A stretch of DNA of 64,000 bases from Chitinophaga terrae (ex Kim and Jung 2007) (GTDB taxonomy: Bacteria > Bacteroidota > Bacteroidia > Chitinophagales > Chitinophagaceae): positions 62,001-126,000 of the forward strand of contig NZ_FNRL01000011.1 in the NCBI RefSeq assembly GCF_900107795.1. Direction: 5' to 3'. Made by a program: the position numbers and the translations under genes. This document shows positions 1 to 8,152 of the stretch, in pieces (positions within the stretch are counted from its first letter, which is position 1; every line of letters begins with the position of its first letter). A model generated the notes under the pieces. That model saw only the letters and a list, made by a program, of their open reading frames with translations. It did not search any database and had not been told where the DNA came from.

Positions 1-49
1 TCTGCATTGTTTTTATATCGAAGATATACCGCAAATTTTCATCGATCAA

Positions 50-1909
50 CTACATCCTGCCTGCTTTATTTGGTTCAAGTTCGATCTTCATCACTACTAC
101 AAAAACGTCTTCTTCATCAATGATCTTCAGGTCATATTTACCCCGGTAAAGGATATCCAGGCGTTTGCGTATATTATACAGTCCTATATTTCCATAATCT
201 GAGCGCTGTGCATTGCCGTCGGCGGATGGTAATTTATTGTTGGATATTTTAAACGTAAACCTGTTGTCTTTAATGCCCGCGGAAATATTGATCCATCCTT
301 CCTCGGCCAGTTTGCCGATGCCGTGTTTAAATGCGTTTTCTACCAGGGGAAGAAGCAATAATGGTACAATGTTATGATTTTCCAGGTTACCCGATAAACT
401 CATATTCACTTCGAGATGATTGCCATAGCGTATTTTTTCTAACGAGATATACCGTTCAATCATCTTCAGTTCTTTTTCCAACGATACCGTGGTTGTATTG
501 CACTCGTACAGGATATACCGCAGTATATGCGAAAGCTCCATTACTACGCCCGGAGATTGATCGGATTTGTTGAGCGTCAGGGCGTATAGATTATTGAGTG
601 TATTGAACAGGAAATGAGGATGGATCTGTGCCTTTAAGAGGCTCAGTTCTATCAACTGGTTTTTGTTCCTGTAGATCAGGTAGATGATGATACAGCCGCT
701 TACCAGCAGGGTGATGGCTACGATGGAGATCAGTATCAGCCTGTTCTTTTTCTGCAGTTCAATGTTCTTATTGCTTATCAGCAGCTGTTGCTGAACAATG
801 GCTTTTTCTTTGTTAGAGCTCTGGAATTTGATTTCCGCCTCATGTATTGTTTTCTGGGTCTTTTCGTTGATAATAGAATCATTGAGGGCGGTATACCGTT
901 TCAGGAACTTTAAGGCCTCTGAAGCGTTGTTGAGCTGCTCGTTGATCTTTGATCCCAGTTGGTATACTTCTTTCAGATCGTTTTTAGGCATCAGCTCACC
1001 AGCCGGTACAATGACCTTATCCAGGTATTTTTTCGCTAATACCGGTTCGTTAAGATTATAGTACGAATAGGCCATTCCATAGTCTGTATACATCTGGAAG
1101 TCTGTATTCGGCTCCTTTTTCAGCATAGCGCTGGCTTTCTCATAGTAAGTGATGGCTATATGAGGCTGCATGATCTTGTTGTAGATCTCTCCTACGTTGA
1201 TGTAGGAATAAAGCAGCAGATCGGCATCCTCTTTAGATTTAGCGATATTGATCACCTGTTTAAGATGAGCGATGGCCGAGTCGTATTTATTGTCCAATAC
1301 TTCGCTGGAAGCCAGGTTGATCATACTTCTGGCTGTAAGGAGGGTGTCTTTTAGCGCCATCGCAATGGCTACGCTTTTGCGGGAATAATAAAGACTGTTC
1401 CGGGCGTCGCCCAGGTCTAGGAACACGGAGGCCAGGTTGTTATAATATTTGCGGAGATTGACGGAGTCTTTTAGTCCTTCAATGAGCCTGATGCCTTTTA
1501 ACATGCTTTCGGCAGCCAGTTGCAATTGTCCCAGCGACCTGTATTGGATAGACATATTATTGTAGGCATTGGCCGCCCCGGCGTAATTGCCGGATTGCTG
1601 GCTTATGCTTAACTGCTCCTGGGATACCTGCAAGGCCTCTTTATACCGAAGGCGGGAGAAAAGCAGGTTTGCATAATTGCCCAGGCATTTTATCCTTTCT
1701 TTAGTGAGGTTCAATTCTTTGGCCCTGGCGTTTGCCTTCAGGATGTAATATTCAGCCGAATCGGGTTCATTGGCATCCAGTTTCTGTGTGGCAATCTTCA
1801 GCCAGGTATGAATGGCGTTAGTATCCGCAGGTTGTTGTCGGGCATCGCTATTCCGGCAATCCAGTATCAGAATGAAAAGAAAAAAGCAGAACCTAAAACA
1901 GTACTTCAT
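50..1909 (-). CDS. TPR-containing LytS-type sensor histidine kinase
   Basis: A membrane-bound sensor kinase expected to phosphorylate a LytTR-type response regulator. The 619-residue protein starts with a hydrophobic signal segment (about 5-17), followed by TPR-like helical repeats (about 35-340), a coiled-coil stretch, one membrane helix (about 391-413) and a cytoplasmic His_kinase domain. The phospho-acceptor box QIHPHFLFNTLNN is at about 428-440 and the N-box LVENAFKHG at about 522-530. This is the LytS/YehU architecture with periplasmic TPRs that is common in Bacteroidota. The partner regulator is probably the next minus-strand gene, cut by the window edge (a candidate ATG lies at 7-5). 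The signal sensed cannot be read from the sequence. Confidence 0.9.
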   Translation of the reverse strand: MKYCFRFCFFLFILILDCRNSDARQQPADTNAIHTWLKIATQKLDANEPDSAEYYILKANARAKELNLTKERIKCLGNYANLLFSRLRYKEALQVSQEQLSISQQSGNYAGAANAYNNMSIQYRSLGQLQLAAESMLKGIRLIEGLKDSVNLRKYYNNLASVFLDLGDARNSLYYSRKSVAIAMALKDTLLTARSMINLASSEVLDNKYDSAIAHLKQVINIAKSKEDADLLLYSYINVGEIYNKIMQPHIAITYYEKASAMLKKEPNTDFQMYTDYGMAYSYYNLNEPVLAKKYLDKVIVPAGELMPKNDLKEVYQLGSKINEQLNNASEALKFLKRYTALNDSIINEKTQKTIHEAEIKFQSSNKEKAIVQQQLLISNKNIELQKKNRLILISIVAITLLVSGCIIIYLIYRNKNQLIELSLLKAQIHPHFLFNTLNNLYALTLNKSDQSPGVVMELSHILRYILYECNTTTVSLEKELKMIERYISLEKIRYGNHLEVNMSLSGNLENHNIVPLLLLPLVENAFKHGIGKLAEEGWINISAGIKDNRFTFKISNNKLPSADGNAQRSDYGNIGLYNIRKRLDILYRGKYDLKIIDEEDVFVVVMKIELEPNKAGRM

Positions 1910-2104
1910 AAAGGGGCTATAAAGTGTATAGCGTTAACCAGCCGCCAAGATAATGCATCCTGGGGGTATCTCTATGGCTCATCGATGAACGGTAAGGTTT
2001 TGTCGATCAACTGCAAGGTAAAAGCTAATTTGTATTTAGAAATTTTATTATATATCGGTTTGTAGCGGCCGGCCTGCCAATGCAGCTTTACCAGTTTGCG
2101 ACGC

Positions 2105-2437
2105 CTATTTCTGGATCACTATCTTCTTATGCTTTTTTCCCCAGTTGATCATCTCTGTAATGATATTGCCAAATGAACGGCAATACTCGGTAGGCTCGTA
2201 TTCTACCAACACAGGAGTATCTGTATATACCGTTCTTTTCACAAGCTTGTTCATTTCCATTTCTTTTAGTTCTTTCGACAGCATCCTGGTAGTGATCCCG
2301 GGAATACTGCGTTCAATTTCCCTGAACCGCCTGTTACCGTTGCAGATGGAGTTGATGATAGGCAGCCGCCATTTGCCCCCGATGAAATAAAGGGTGTCTT
2401 GCAACGCCTGTAATTCTTCTTTCTGATTTCGTAACAT
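2105..2437 (-). CDS. HxlR family winged-helix transcriptional regulator
   Basis: A 110-residue one-domain DNA-binding protein. The segment IGGKWRLPIINSICNGNRRF near residue 20 is the typical start of the HxlR winged helix, followed by the recognition part RSIPGITTRMLSKELKEME. Family members sense small electrophiles or redox state and usually control a divergent oxidoreductase. Here an SDR gene starts 83 bp away on the other strand, with TATAC repeats between the two genes, so local control of both genes is likely. No cysteine suitable for a redox switch is obvious near the N-terminus. Confidence 0.92.
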   Translation of the reverse strand: MLRNQKEELQALQDTLYFIGGKWRLPIINSICNGNRRFREIERSIPGITTRMLSKELKEMEMNKLVKRTVYTDTPVLVEYEPTEYCRSFGNIITEMINWGKKHKKIVIQK

Positions 2438-2442
2438 AATAT

Positions 2443-2502
2443 TATACCTGGTATACTTTGTTATACTGGTTACAAAAGTATATCAATTTGCCGATACCTT
2501 TG
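2443..2502. promoter_or_regulatory. Divergent promoter and operator candidate between hxlR-type and SDR genes
   Basis: The sequence holds a perfect inverted repeat TATACC-T-GGTATA (2443-2455) and further TATAC units at 2452 and 2462, about 10 bp apart. A Bacteroidota -7 box, TACCTTTG (2495-2502), faces the SDR gene. TACTTTTG, read on the minus strand at 2480-2473, faces the regulator gene. The repeats lie between both boxes, where an HxlR protein could repress both directions. The repeats are directly visible; the function is inferred. Confidence 0.5.
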
Positions 2503-2519
2503 TCAAAAACTTATCAATC

Positions 2520-3263
2520 ATGAAAGAATTAAAAGACAAAATTGCGATCGTAACAGGCGGGAATAGTGGAATTGGCTACGCTACAGCCAAAGAATTGGTA
2601 GCGCAGGGAGCAACAGTGATCATTACCGGCCGGCGCAGGGAAGCTATAGAAAAGGCGGCTGCAGAAATAGGAGCCTTGCCGTTTGTAGCCGACCAGGCAA
2701 AGATTGAAGACACCGCCCTGCTGTTCGACGAGGTGAAAAAACAATATGGAAAAGTAGATATCCTGTTCGTCAACGCCGGGATAACCGGTGTGCAGTTGCC
2801 TATAGAACAAATGACCACGGAGAACTTCGACAGTGTAATGGGCATCAATTTCAGGGGAGCTTATTTCACCCTGAGCAAATTCATTCCCTTGTTAAGCGAT
2901 GGCGCTTCCGTGGTAATCCTCTCTTCCATTGTGGCTTCTACCTATCATGCCAACAGCTCCGTATACCAGGCAAGTAAAGCCGCGCTGAATTCCATTGCTA
3001 AAACGGCGGCGGCCGAGCTGGCGGCAAGAAATATCAGGGTGAATATCGTAAGCCCCGGCCCAACCAAAACAGAAATACTGAGCAAGTCGGGCCTGGATGA
3101 GGATAGTCTTCAGCAGTTGACCAGGCAACTGGTATTACAGATCCCGCTGAAAAGAATGGGAGCGGCCGAAGACATAGCCAAATGGGTAGTTTACCTTTCA
3201 GGCGATTCGGCCAGGTTTATTACTGGCGCCGAGATCACCATGGACGGTGGCCTGACGTTGTAA
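2520..3263 (+). CDS. SDR family NAD(P)-dependent oxidoreductase
   Basis: A 247-residue classical short-chain dehydrogenase. The Rossmann motif VTGGNSGIGYATA lies near residues 11-23, NAG follows near 86, the catalytic serine lies in LSSIVAST and the active-site YxxxK in SVYQASKAAL. The C-terminus ITGAEITMDGGLTL is standard for the family. The cofactor loop after strand beta-2 carries GRRRE, which favours NADP(H). It lies divergent from an HxlR regulator, a common pairing for quinone or aldehyde detoxification genes. The substrate is unknown. A strong terminator follows the stop. Confidence 0.93.
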   Translation: MKELKDKIAIVTGGNSGIGYATAKELVAQGATVIITGRRREAIEKAAAEIGALPFVADQAKIEDTALLFDEVKKQYGKVDILFVNAGITGVQLPIEQMTTENFDSVMGINFRGAYFTLSKFIPLLSDGASVVILSSIVASTYHANSSVYQASKAALNSIAKTAAAELAARNIRVNIVSPGPTKTEILSKSGLDEDSLQQLTRQLVLQIPLKRMGAAEDIAKWVVYLSGDSARFITGAEITMDGGLTL

Positions 3264-3270
3264 GAAACTG

Positions 3271-3302
3271 CAAGGGGCTTACCGGAAGCCCCTTGTTTAT
3301 TT
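3271..3302 (+). terminator. Rho-independent terminator after SDR gene
   Basis: A 10-bp perfect stem CAAGGGGCTT / AAGCCCCTTG with a 5-nt loop ACCGG is followed by TTTATTT. It lies 8 bp past the SDR stop and just before the end of the convergent DHFR-like gene. Confidence 0.85.
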
Positions 3303-3857
3303 GGCTTTTACAACCGGCTTGTAAGTAAGCTGCAATACATTTTTCTCCAATGCCTGCGAGTTCACCAGCTCCAACTCACAATTCACCTGCTCGCTGAATA
3401 GTTTTTTCCCTTCCCCTACAATGGCGGGATTAACCAGCAATTTCAGTTCGTCTACCAGTCCCGCTTCCAGTAAGGGCTTCAGCAGGCTGGAACTTCCCTG
3501 CAGCAGGATATAACCATCGCCGTTTTTTTTGATCTCAGATAAAGCCTCAACGAAATTGTTGCCAAGGACTTCCGTATTGTTCCAGGGGCCATTTTGAAGC
3601 GTGGAGGATACAACATATTTCTTGCCCTGGTTCAACCTGTCGGCTACTCCCTGTTCGTTATGGGAGAACGACGACCAGTAAGGATAGAGCATTTCGTAAG
3701 TGGTTCTGCCGTACAACATGATCTCGCAGTTGTTGATCGTGTCCTGGATATATTTTTGTCTTTCAGCGCTGTCAAATGGCATCCACCATTGAGGCATATA
3801 ATTGGCGTCAAAAATTCCATCTAAAGACACCCATTCGGTTACTATAAGTTTACGCAT
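3297..3857 (-). CDS. Dihydrofolate reductase family protein (RibD C-terminal-like)
   Basis: A 186-residue protein beginning RKLIVTEWVSLDGI, with the GRTTYEM motif near residue 50 and the QGSSSLLKPLLEAGLVDE stretch near 120-137. These are the hallmarks of the RibD_C/DHFR-like family in which an NADPH-type pocket reduces a pterin or pyrimidine-like substrate. Stand-alone members are widespread in soil bacteria and mostly uncharacterised. It is not the housekeeping DHFR. It is convergent with the SDR gene and shows no operon partner. Confidence 0.88.
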   Translation of the reverse strand: MRKLIVTEWVSLDGIFDANYMPQWWMPFDSAERQKYIQDTINNCEIMLYGRTTYEMLYPYWSSFSHNEQGVADRLNQGKKYVVSSTLQNGPWNNTEVLGNNFVEALSEIKKNGDGYILLQGSSSLLKPLLEAGLVDELKLLVNPAIVGEGKKLFSEQVNCELELVNSQALEKNVLQLTYKPVVKAK

Positions 3858-3928
3858 ATCATTTATTTTGATACAAATTTGGGGAAAAGGGAGATGGCGG
3901 TATAGAACAAACCCGACAAAATGGAATT

Positions 3929-4693
3929 TCAGAGTCCTGAGATCAGGTCCAGGTATTCTTTAGGGGTAAGACCGGTGAATTCTTTAAAGGTGCGGATATA
4001 ATGGCTTTGATCGGCATACCCGTTTTCGAATGCAATATCCGCAAAGCTGGAAAACTGCCGCCTGTTCAGCTGTTGGAATGCTTTGTTGAACTGGTTTATC
4101 TTCCTGAATTGATTGGGTGATAATCCTACACTTTTTTCGAATAACCGCTGGAAGGTTCTTTCGGTTACGAAAAGTTCCTTTTGTGTTTTTAACAGCACAT
4201 CTTTGAACGGCTGTTCAATGATCTGTTGAGTGGCGTACCTGATCAACTGATCATCTGTCCTGATCCTGGCGATAAGGGAAAGAAAGTATTGATCGATCAG
4301 CTTTATCATCTGTTCCACATCTCCCGCATTCAATAACTGTTCCTGGAAGGAATGGGAAGAATAGACGAGTTGGAGGTCAATAGGCTTGTCTTTTAGCTCG
4401 CTGGCGGGGATACCGAACAGGGAGTTGATGGCGTATGGCCGGAGGAAATAGGCAATGAGCGTAAAGCTTTCGTTAATGAGCAATTGTTCGGGGGAAACCG
4501 TTTGCCCGAACAGGGTCAGGTGATTTGCTGAGTCCCGGATCCTTCCTTTGGCTGTCTGGAACAGTAAAGTAGGGCATCCGTTGGCGTATAGCGGTAAGGA
4601 AAAAGGGTTGGCAAGCTGATGCTCTTCTATAACAAGAATGTTTTGTACATATTCTGAAACCTGTTCAGTGGGTGTTAGATATGTTACTTTCAT
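3929..4693 (-). CDS. AraC family transcriptional regulator
   Basis: A 254-residue regulator. The N-terminal part (about 1-140) has the cupin-like ligand domain found in regulators with the opening segment EYVQNILVIEE. The C-terminal 100 residues hold two helix-turn-helix motifs ending in ENGYADQSHYIRTFKEFTG and LTPKEY, the AraC signature. A hairpin terminator separates it from the VOC gene upstream, so it is probably transcribed alone. The ligand and targets are unknown. Confidence 0.9.
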   Translation of the reverse strand: MKVTYLTPTEQVSEYVQNILVIEEHQLANPFSLPLYANGCPTLLFQTAKGRIRDSANHLTLFGQTVSPEQLLINESFTLIAYFLRPYAINSLFGIPASELKDKPIDLQLVYSSHSFQEQLLNAGDVEQMIKLIDQYFLSLIARIRTDDQLIRYATQQIIEQPFKDVLLKTQKELFVTERTFQRLFEKSVGLSPNQFRKINQFNKAFQQLNRRQFSSFADIAFENGYADQSHYIRTFKEFTGLTPKEYLDLISGL

Positions 4694-4723
4694 CCTGTTC
4701 TGTTTAGCCTTCTAAAGATAAAA

Positions 4724-4753
4724 AGAAATAGGGAAAGGATTGATGCTTTCCCT
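4724..4753 (-). terminator. Terminator after VOC gene
   Basis: On the minus strand the stem AGGGAAAG / CTTTCCCT (4753-4746 with 4737-4730) is followed by ATTTCTTTTTA. It lies 15 bp past the VOC stop and separates that gene from the AraC gene downstream. Confidence 0.65.
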
Positions 4754-4767
4754 GTCTATATTTCCGG

Positions 4768-5220
4768 CTATTCCTGTGCGGTATATTTTACAATATCAAT
4801 TCCTACCCCGTTAGGGTCTTTTATGGCAAAATGCCTGTCGCCCCATGGCTCATCCCTGATAGCTATAATGACCGGGACCTCTTTCTTTTTAATTTCTTCA
4901 TACAATTTGTCGACATCCTCTACTTCAATTGTAAGGTACATTCCCTGGCCCGGGAATGGTTTCTGGAACAAGGGCTGCTGACTTGGGTGATCGGGCAGTA
5001 AAAAGCTTATTTCGGCTGTTTTACCGGGAGTGTGCAGAAGAAGATAGAATTCATTTTCGAAAGTCACGCCGAAGCCCAGGACCTTTGTGTAGAAGTCCTT
5101 ACTTTCTTTCAGCCTGTCGGTTACGATACCTGCATTCAGTTTCATGGCGGGTTTATTTTTTTGAGAATAAGCGCCTGTTGCCAGGCAAATTGCTACAAAT
5201 AGTACAGTAAGTTGTTTCAT
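4768..5220 (-). CDS. Secreted VOC (glyoxalase/bleomycin-resistance fold) family protein
   Basis: I place the start at 5220 because the protein then begins MKQLTVLFVAICLATGAYSQ, a clear Sec signal peptide. A longer reading to 5283 adds a non-homologous leader. The mature part (about 130 residues) is one VOC domain with GIVTDRLKESKDFYTKVLGF, an internal EISFLLP strand and the end IKDPNGVGIDIVKY. VOC proteins bind metals and act on or sequester small electrophiles or antibiotics. A periplasmic location is unusual for the family. It is probably co-transcribed with the AraC regulator 64 bp upstream, which may control it. Confidence 0.85.
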   Translation of the reverse strand: MKQLTVLFVAICLATGAYSQKNKPAMKLNAGIVTDRLKESKDFYTKVLGFGVTFENEFYLLLHTPGKTAEISFLLPDHPSQQPLFQKPFPGQGMYLTIEVEDVDKLYEEIKKKEVPVIIAIRDEPWGDRHFAIKDPNGVGIDIVKYTAQE

Positions 5221-5284
5221 AATTCCTAATGATGGAACAAAATTCCATCTTACCGGGAATACAACATTGTAAAAATCGGACAAA

Positions 5285-6100
5285 CTATCTTCCGAATGCT
5301 TTGGAAGGAGTTACACCATAAAAATTCCTGAATTCCTTAATAAAATGCGCCTGGTCGTAATACCCTGCGTCAAAAAATAGTTTGTTCTTTCTGAGGCTCT
5401 GGGTGGATGGTTTGGCCCTGAGTATATGCTGGAAGCGAACAACCTTGCTGAAGGTTTTAGCGGTATCTCCCACGTAGTAGTCAAACAGCCTTCTCAGCTG
5501 CCGGGAGCTGATCCCGGTATCAAGTCCCTGTTCAATATCTATTGTACCGCAATGCCGCAATATCAGGTGTATGGCGTCGTACAGCCTGTTATCGTGGTTG
5601 AAGGAGGTTTTGGAAAGAAGATCCAAAAAATAGCGATCGAATATTTCTTTAATCTGTGCAGGCGTTTGTTCAATACCCAGGTGATTGCTGATAAAATCTG
5701 CCGTTGAAGGAATTACGTTATCCAGTTGTTCGAACCGGTTGCTGAGTTCTTTTGCATTTATTTTGAACAGTTGAGGGAACATGGTTGGAAGGAAACGTAT
5801 GCCCACATAGTTGAAAACATTGCCCAGGGGGAATTCAGTGAATTTTTTGCAGAATCCCATGACGTAGCTGTCCCTGGGGTTGTTGAGTTCAAAATAAATA
5901 TCAATGCATCCATCGGCTACTACCCGGTAAATAAACTGTTCCGATAGTGCTTGGGTTGTCCGGAGTTGCCAGTAGCAGTAAATGAATTGTTGCAGTCCCG
6001 GAGCCGGCATAAGTTCTGCATACGTGACATGATCGGCCGACTGTTTAACGGTTGGTTGAACAGGGTTATATAATTGCCGGATGTCTGATAGTTGATGCAA
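5285..6100 (-). CDS. AraC family transcriptional regulator with N-terminal ligand domain
   Basis: A 271-residue regulator. The N-terminal region carries the pattern PAPGLQQFIYCYWQLR near 33-48, typical of AraC proteins with the DUF6597-like domain. The C-terminus carries the AraC helix-turn-helix pair with FFDAGYYDQAHFIKEFRNF and YGVTPSKAF. It is the first gene of a probable two-gene unit with the secreted VOC protein downstream, which suggests that it senses the compound handled by that protein. This link is inferred from position only. Confidence 0.88.
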   Translation of the reverse strand: MHQLSDIRQLYNPVQPTVKQSADHVTYAELMPAPGLQQFIYCYWQLRTTQALSEQFIYRVVADGCIDIYFELNNPRDSYVMGFCKKFTEFPLGNVFNYVGIRFLPTMFPQLFKINAKELSNRFEQLDNVIPSTADFISNHLGIEQTPAQIKEIFDRYFLDLLSKTSFNHDNRLYDAIHLILRHCGTIDIEQGLDTGISSRQLRRLFDYYVGDTAKTFSKVVRFQHILRAKPSTQSLRKNKLFFDAGYYDQAHFIKEFRNFYGVTPSKAFGR

Positions 6101-6165
6101 GGCAGAATGTTTAGGGCAAGATTAGAAAAAATCTGCCTTAATTTCAAAAGCCTTTGGTTGAAAAT

Positions 6166-6194
6166 AAAAAGCCTCGCGTCTTGTAACGCGAGGC
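6166..6194 (-). terminator. Terminator after the 578-residue secreted protein gene
   Basis: Perfect 9-bp stem GCCTCGCGT / ACGCGAGGC with a 6-nt loop. On the minus strand it is followed by TTTTTATTTT, a proper U-tract, 22 bp beyond the stop. Confidence 0.85.
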
Positions 6195-6215
6195 CCGAAA
6201 AATTCTTAGGCGCTA

Positions 6216-7952
6216 TTACTCCATTGAGATTTTAGCTACGGCTATTTTGCTTTTACCGATCATCCTGTCTGATTTTCCAACCATATACATATCATTTCCT
6301 ATAACCGCGCCTAACCTTGGCATAGCGGTGGGTACATCTTTATTGGAGAAGAATGTTTTCCTGGAGAGCTTTCCTGTATTCTCGTCCAGGTCCAGAACAT
6401 AGCAATCTGTTTTCGAAAAACGAACGGTCGATTTTGCCTTTTGCCCGGCTTGTACGATACCGGAATTTTTGGTGTTATCGTTGAAGAGGATGTGAATGGT
6501 GTTGCCGGATTGAATTGCGCCAAAGCCGGAGTAAAATGGCCGGTTGCCTTCCGCGAAGTAGCTCATATGCATGCTGAACCCATAGCCCGGAGTTCTGTAG
6601 CTGCCATATCGTATTACCTCCCGTTGCATTTTAGGAAGTATCTGCAACCAGTTGATATTCCCTGAGGCATCGATTTTACACATCAGGAGGTCTCCCGAAA
6701 TGTAGTTGGAATAGGTAGTGGTCGACCAGGTGCCGGGCATCCCGTTAACGCCCGAGGTATAAGATTGTGAGGTGGTGATGTAATGATGAAAATGTTCTGC
6801 AAAAATAACAAGCCCTTTATCTTCTGTGTAGAAGATGTTCCTGAACTGCATATATTTTGAGAATCCTTCGCCTTCATCCTTTAATTTGGCGAGGCTTTCA
6901 CGCATTTTTCTTTCTTCTTTACTGTCTTCTTTATCATCTACATCCTCGTTATTATCGTCATCCATACCGTTCAATAACGAATTGTTGATAGGTTTATCGC
7001 TGGTTGATATTGCTGTTCCGTCGGCGGTATTAATTCTTTGAACCAATAGGCCGTCTATGGTCTTCCCTTTTTTCTGATTGCTGTAGAAGGCAGCAAGTAC
7101 GAGATCTTTGTTTTTTTCCTGTACCAGCTTAGTACTGATAAGCCATTTGCCGTTGATGGTTGTATTGAGCTCTGATTGTTGTTTCCCTTTATCGTTATAG
7201 ATTCGGATGTTGTAGTTGGTAAAATCAAGGAATTTCTTTTTTTGTTTTTTCCCTTCTTCATATTCATACATCCGGCCTACAAGGATGATCTTACGGTCGC
7301 TTGTATACAGCAGGTCTTCCAGCTGGTATTTGTCTTCTTCAAACTCATTGGTTAAAGTTACGGGGCGGCCTGCTGCTCTCAGGTTCTTGCCCAGTTCCTG
7401 CACTTTATAAATATTTTTCTCTGCACCCTTTACGCTGCTTACTATTAAAACCCTTGAACTGTCGGCATTGTAAGTGATCTTAAAGTCGATGTCATCTTTC
7501 TTCTCTTCTTTGAGAAACGAAGCAACCTGTCTGAACTCCCCTGTTAATTCCCCTGTATTTTTATCTATTGCGGACGCATAAATTTCAAGGGTTCTGTCTC
7601 GTTTGCTGTAATCTGACGAGAAGAGATATAGTTTATCCTCGAACGGAAGGAACTGTACAAACTCTTTTCCGCGCAGCTCTTTATTGAAATCGTTACGATA
7701 GACTTCTTTCAGGTCTTTATCTATCTTCACGAGCGAGGCGGATTCTCTCATAGTAGCGCCTACAACGAAATATGATTTCAGGGCGGGATGGCTTTCCTGC
7801 AGGTAGGCGGCGTTCTTTTCTACGGATATCACCCGCAGGTCGGTACTGCCTTTACGAAGATTGAATTCATCGCCCCATTTGATAGAAGTTTTTTGGGCAT
7901 AGGCAGAAAGGCTAAGGAATGCTACACTTAGGGATAGGTAAACAAGTTTCAT
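6216..7952 (-). CDS. Secreted protein of unknown function, 578 residues
   Basis: I do not recognise a named family. A clear signal peptide (about 1-19, ending SAYAQ) points to export. The rest is rich in short beta strands with recurring phrases such as KLYLFSSDYSK, KIILVGRMYEY, DLVLAAFY and GLVIFAEHFHH, as in beta-propeller-like proteins of Bacteroidota. A highly acidic and lysine-rich linker (about 330-352, DDDNNEDVDDKEDSKEE) splits the protein in two. A run of aromatic, serine and threonine residues follows near 395-415. It has its own terminator and its upstream region is shared with the divergent quinone oxidoreductase gene. Confidence 0.75.
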   Translation of the reverse strand: MKLVYLSLSVAFLSLSAYAQKTSIKWGDEFNLRKGSTDLRVISVEKNAAYLQESHPALKSYFVVGATMRESASLVKIDKDLKEVYRNDFNKELRGKEFVQFLPFEDKLYLFSSDYSKRDRTLEIYASAIDKNTGELTGEFRQVASFLKEEKKDDIDFKITYNADSSRVLIVSSVKGAEKNIYKVQELGKNLRAAGRPVTLTNEFEEDKYQLEDLLYTSDRKIILVGRMYEYEEGKKQKKKFLDFTNYNIRIYNDKGKQQSELNTTINGKWLISTKLVQEKNKDLVLAAFYSNQKKGKTIDGLLVQRINTADGTAISTSDKPINNSLLNGMDDDNNEDVDDKEDSKEERKMRESLAKLKDEGEGFSKYMQFRNIFYTEDKGLVIFAEHFHHYITTSQSYTSGVNGMPGTWSTTTYSNYISGDLLMCKIDASGNINWLQILPKMQREVIRYGSYRTPGYGFSMHMSYFAEGNRPFYSGFGAIQSGNTIHILFNDNTKNSGIVQAGQKAKSTVRFSKTDCYVLDLDENTGKLSRKTFFSNKDVPTAMPRLGAVIGNDMYMVGKSDRMIGKSKIAVAKISME

Positions 7953-8085
7953 TCGATTTGATTTTAGGTATAAGGCAATACAATACTATAACAATATTTG
8001 CTGATTACAAGAAAAATCGGGACATGAAAATTTGGGGAGGAAGATTGCCTGGAACGATCACTTAGATAGGGCGATAGGGCGCTCT

Positions 8086-8121
8086 CCGTTTAGGCTAAAC
8101 ATTAACCCGTTTTGGCTAAAC
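8086..8121 (+). promoter_or_regulatory. Two-site direct repeat upstream of quinone oxidoreductase gene
   Basis: CCGTTTAGGCTAAAC (8086-8100) and CCGTTTTGGCTAAAC (8107-8121) match at 14 of 15 positions and start 21 bp apart, two helical turns. They lie 31 bp before the ATG of the oxidoreductase gene. Same-face direct repeats are the usual operator form for AraC-family activators, and such a regulator is encoded directly downstream (9093-10001). The repeat is seen directly; the regulator assignment is inference. Confidence 0.6.
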
Positions 8122-8152
8122 CACGATTGCGATTTGTTCCGAATTTTGAACC

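Noticed and set aside
1..49. Start of a LytTR response regulator on the minus strand
   Set aside because: Only two codons after a candidate ATG at 7-5 are in the window, so no feature can be supported.
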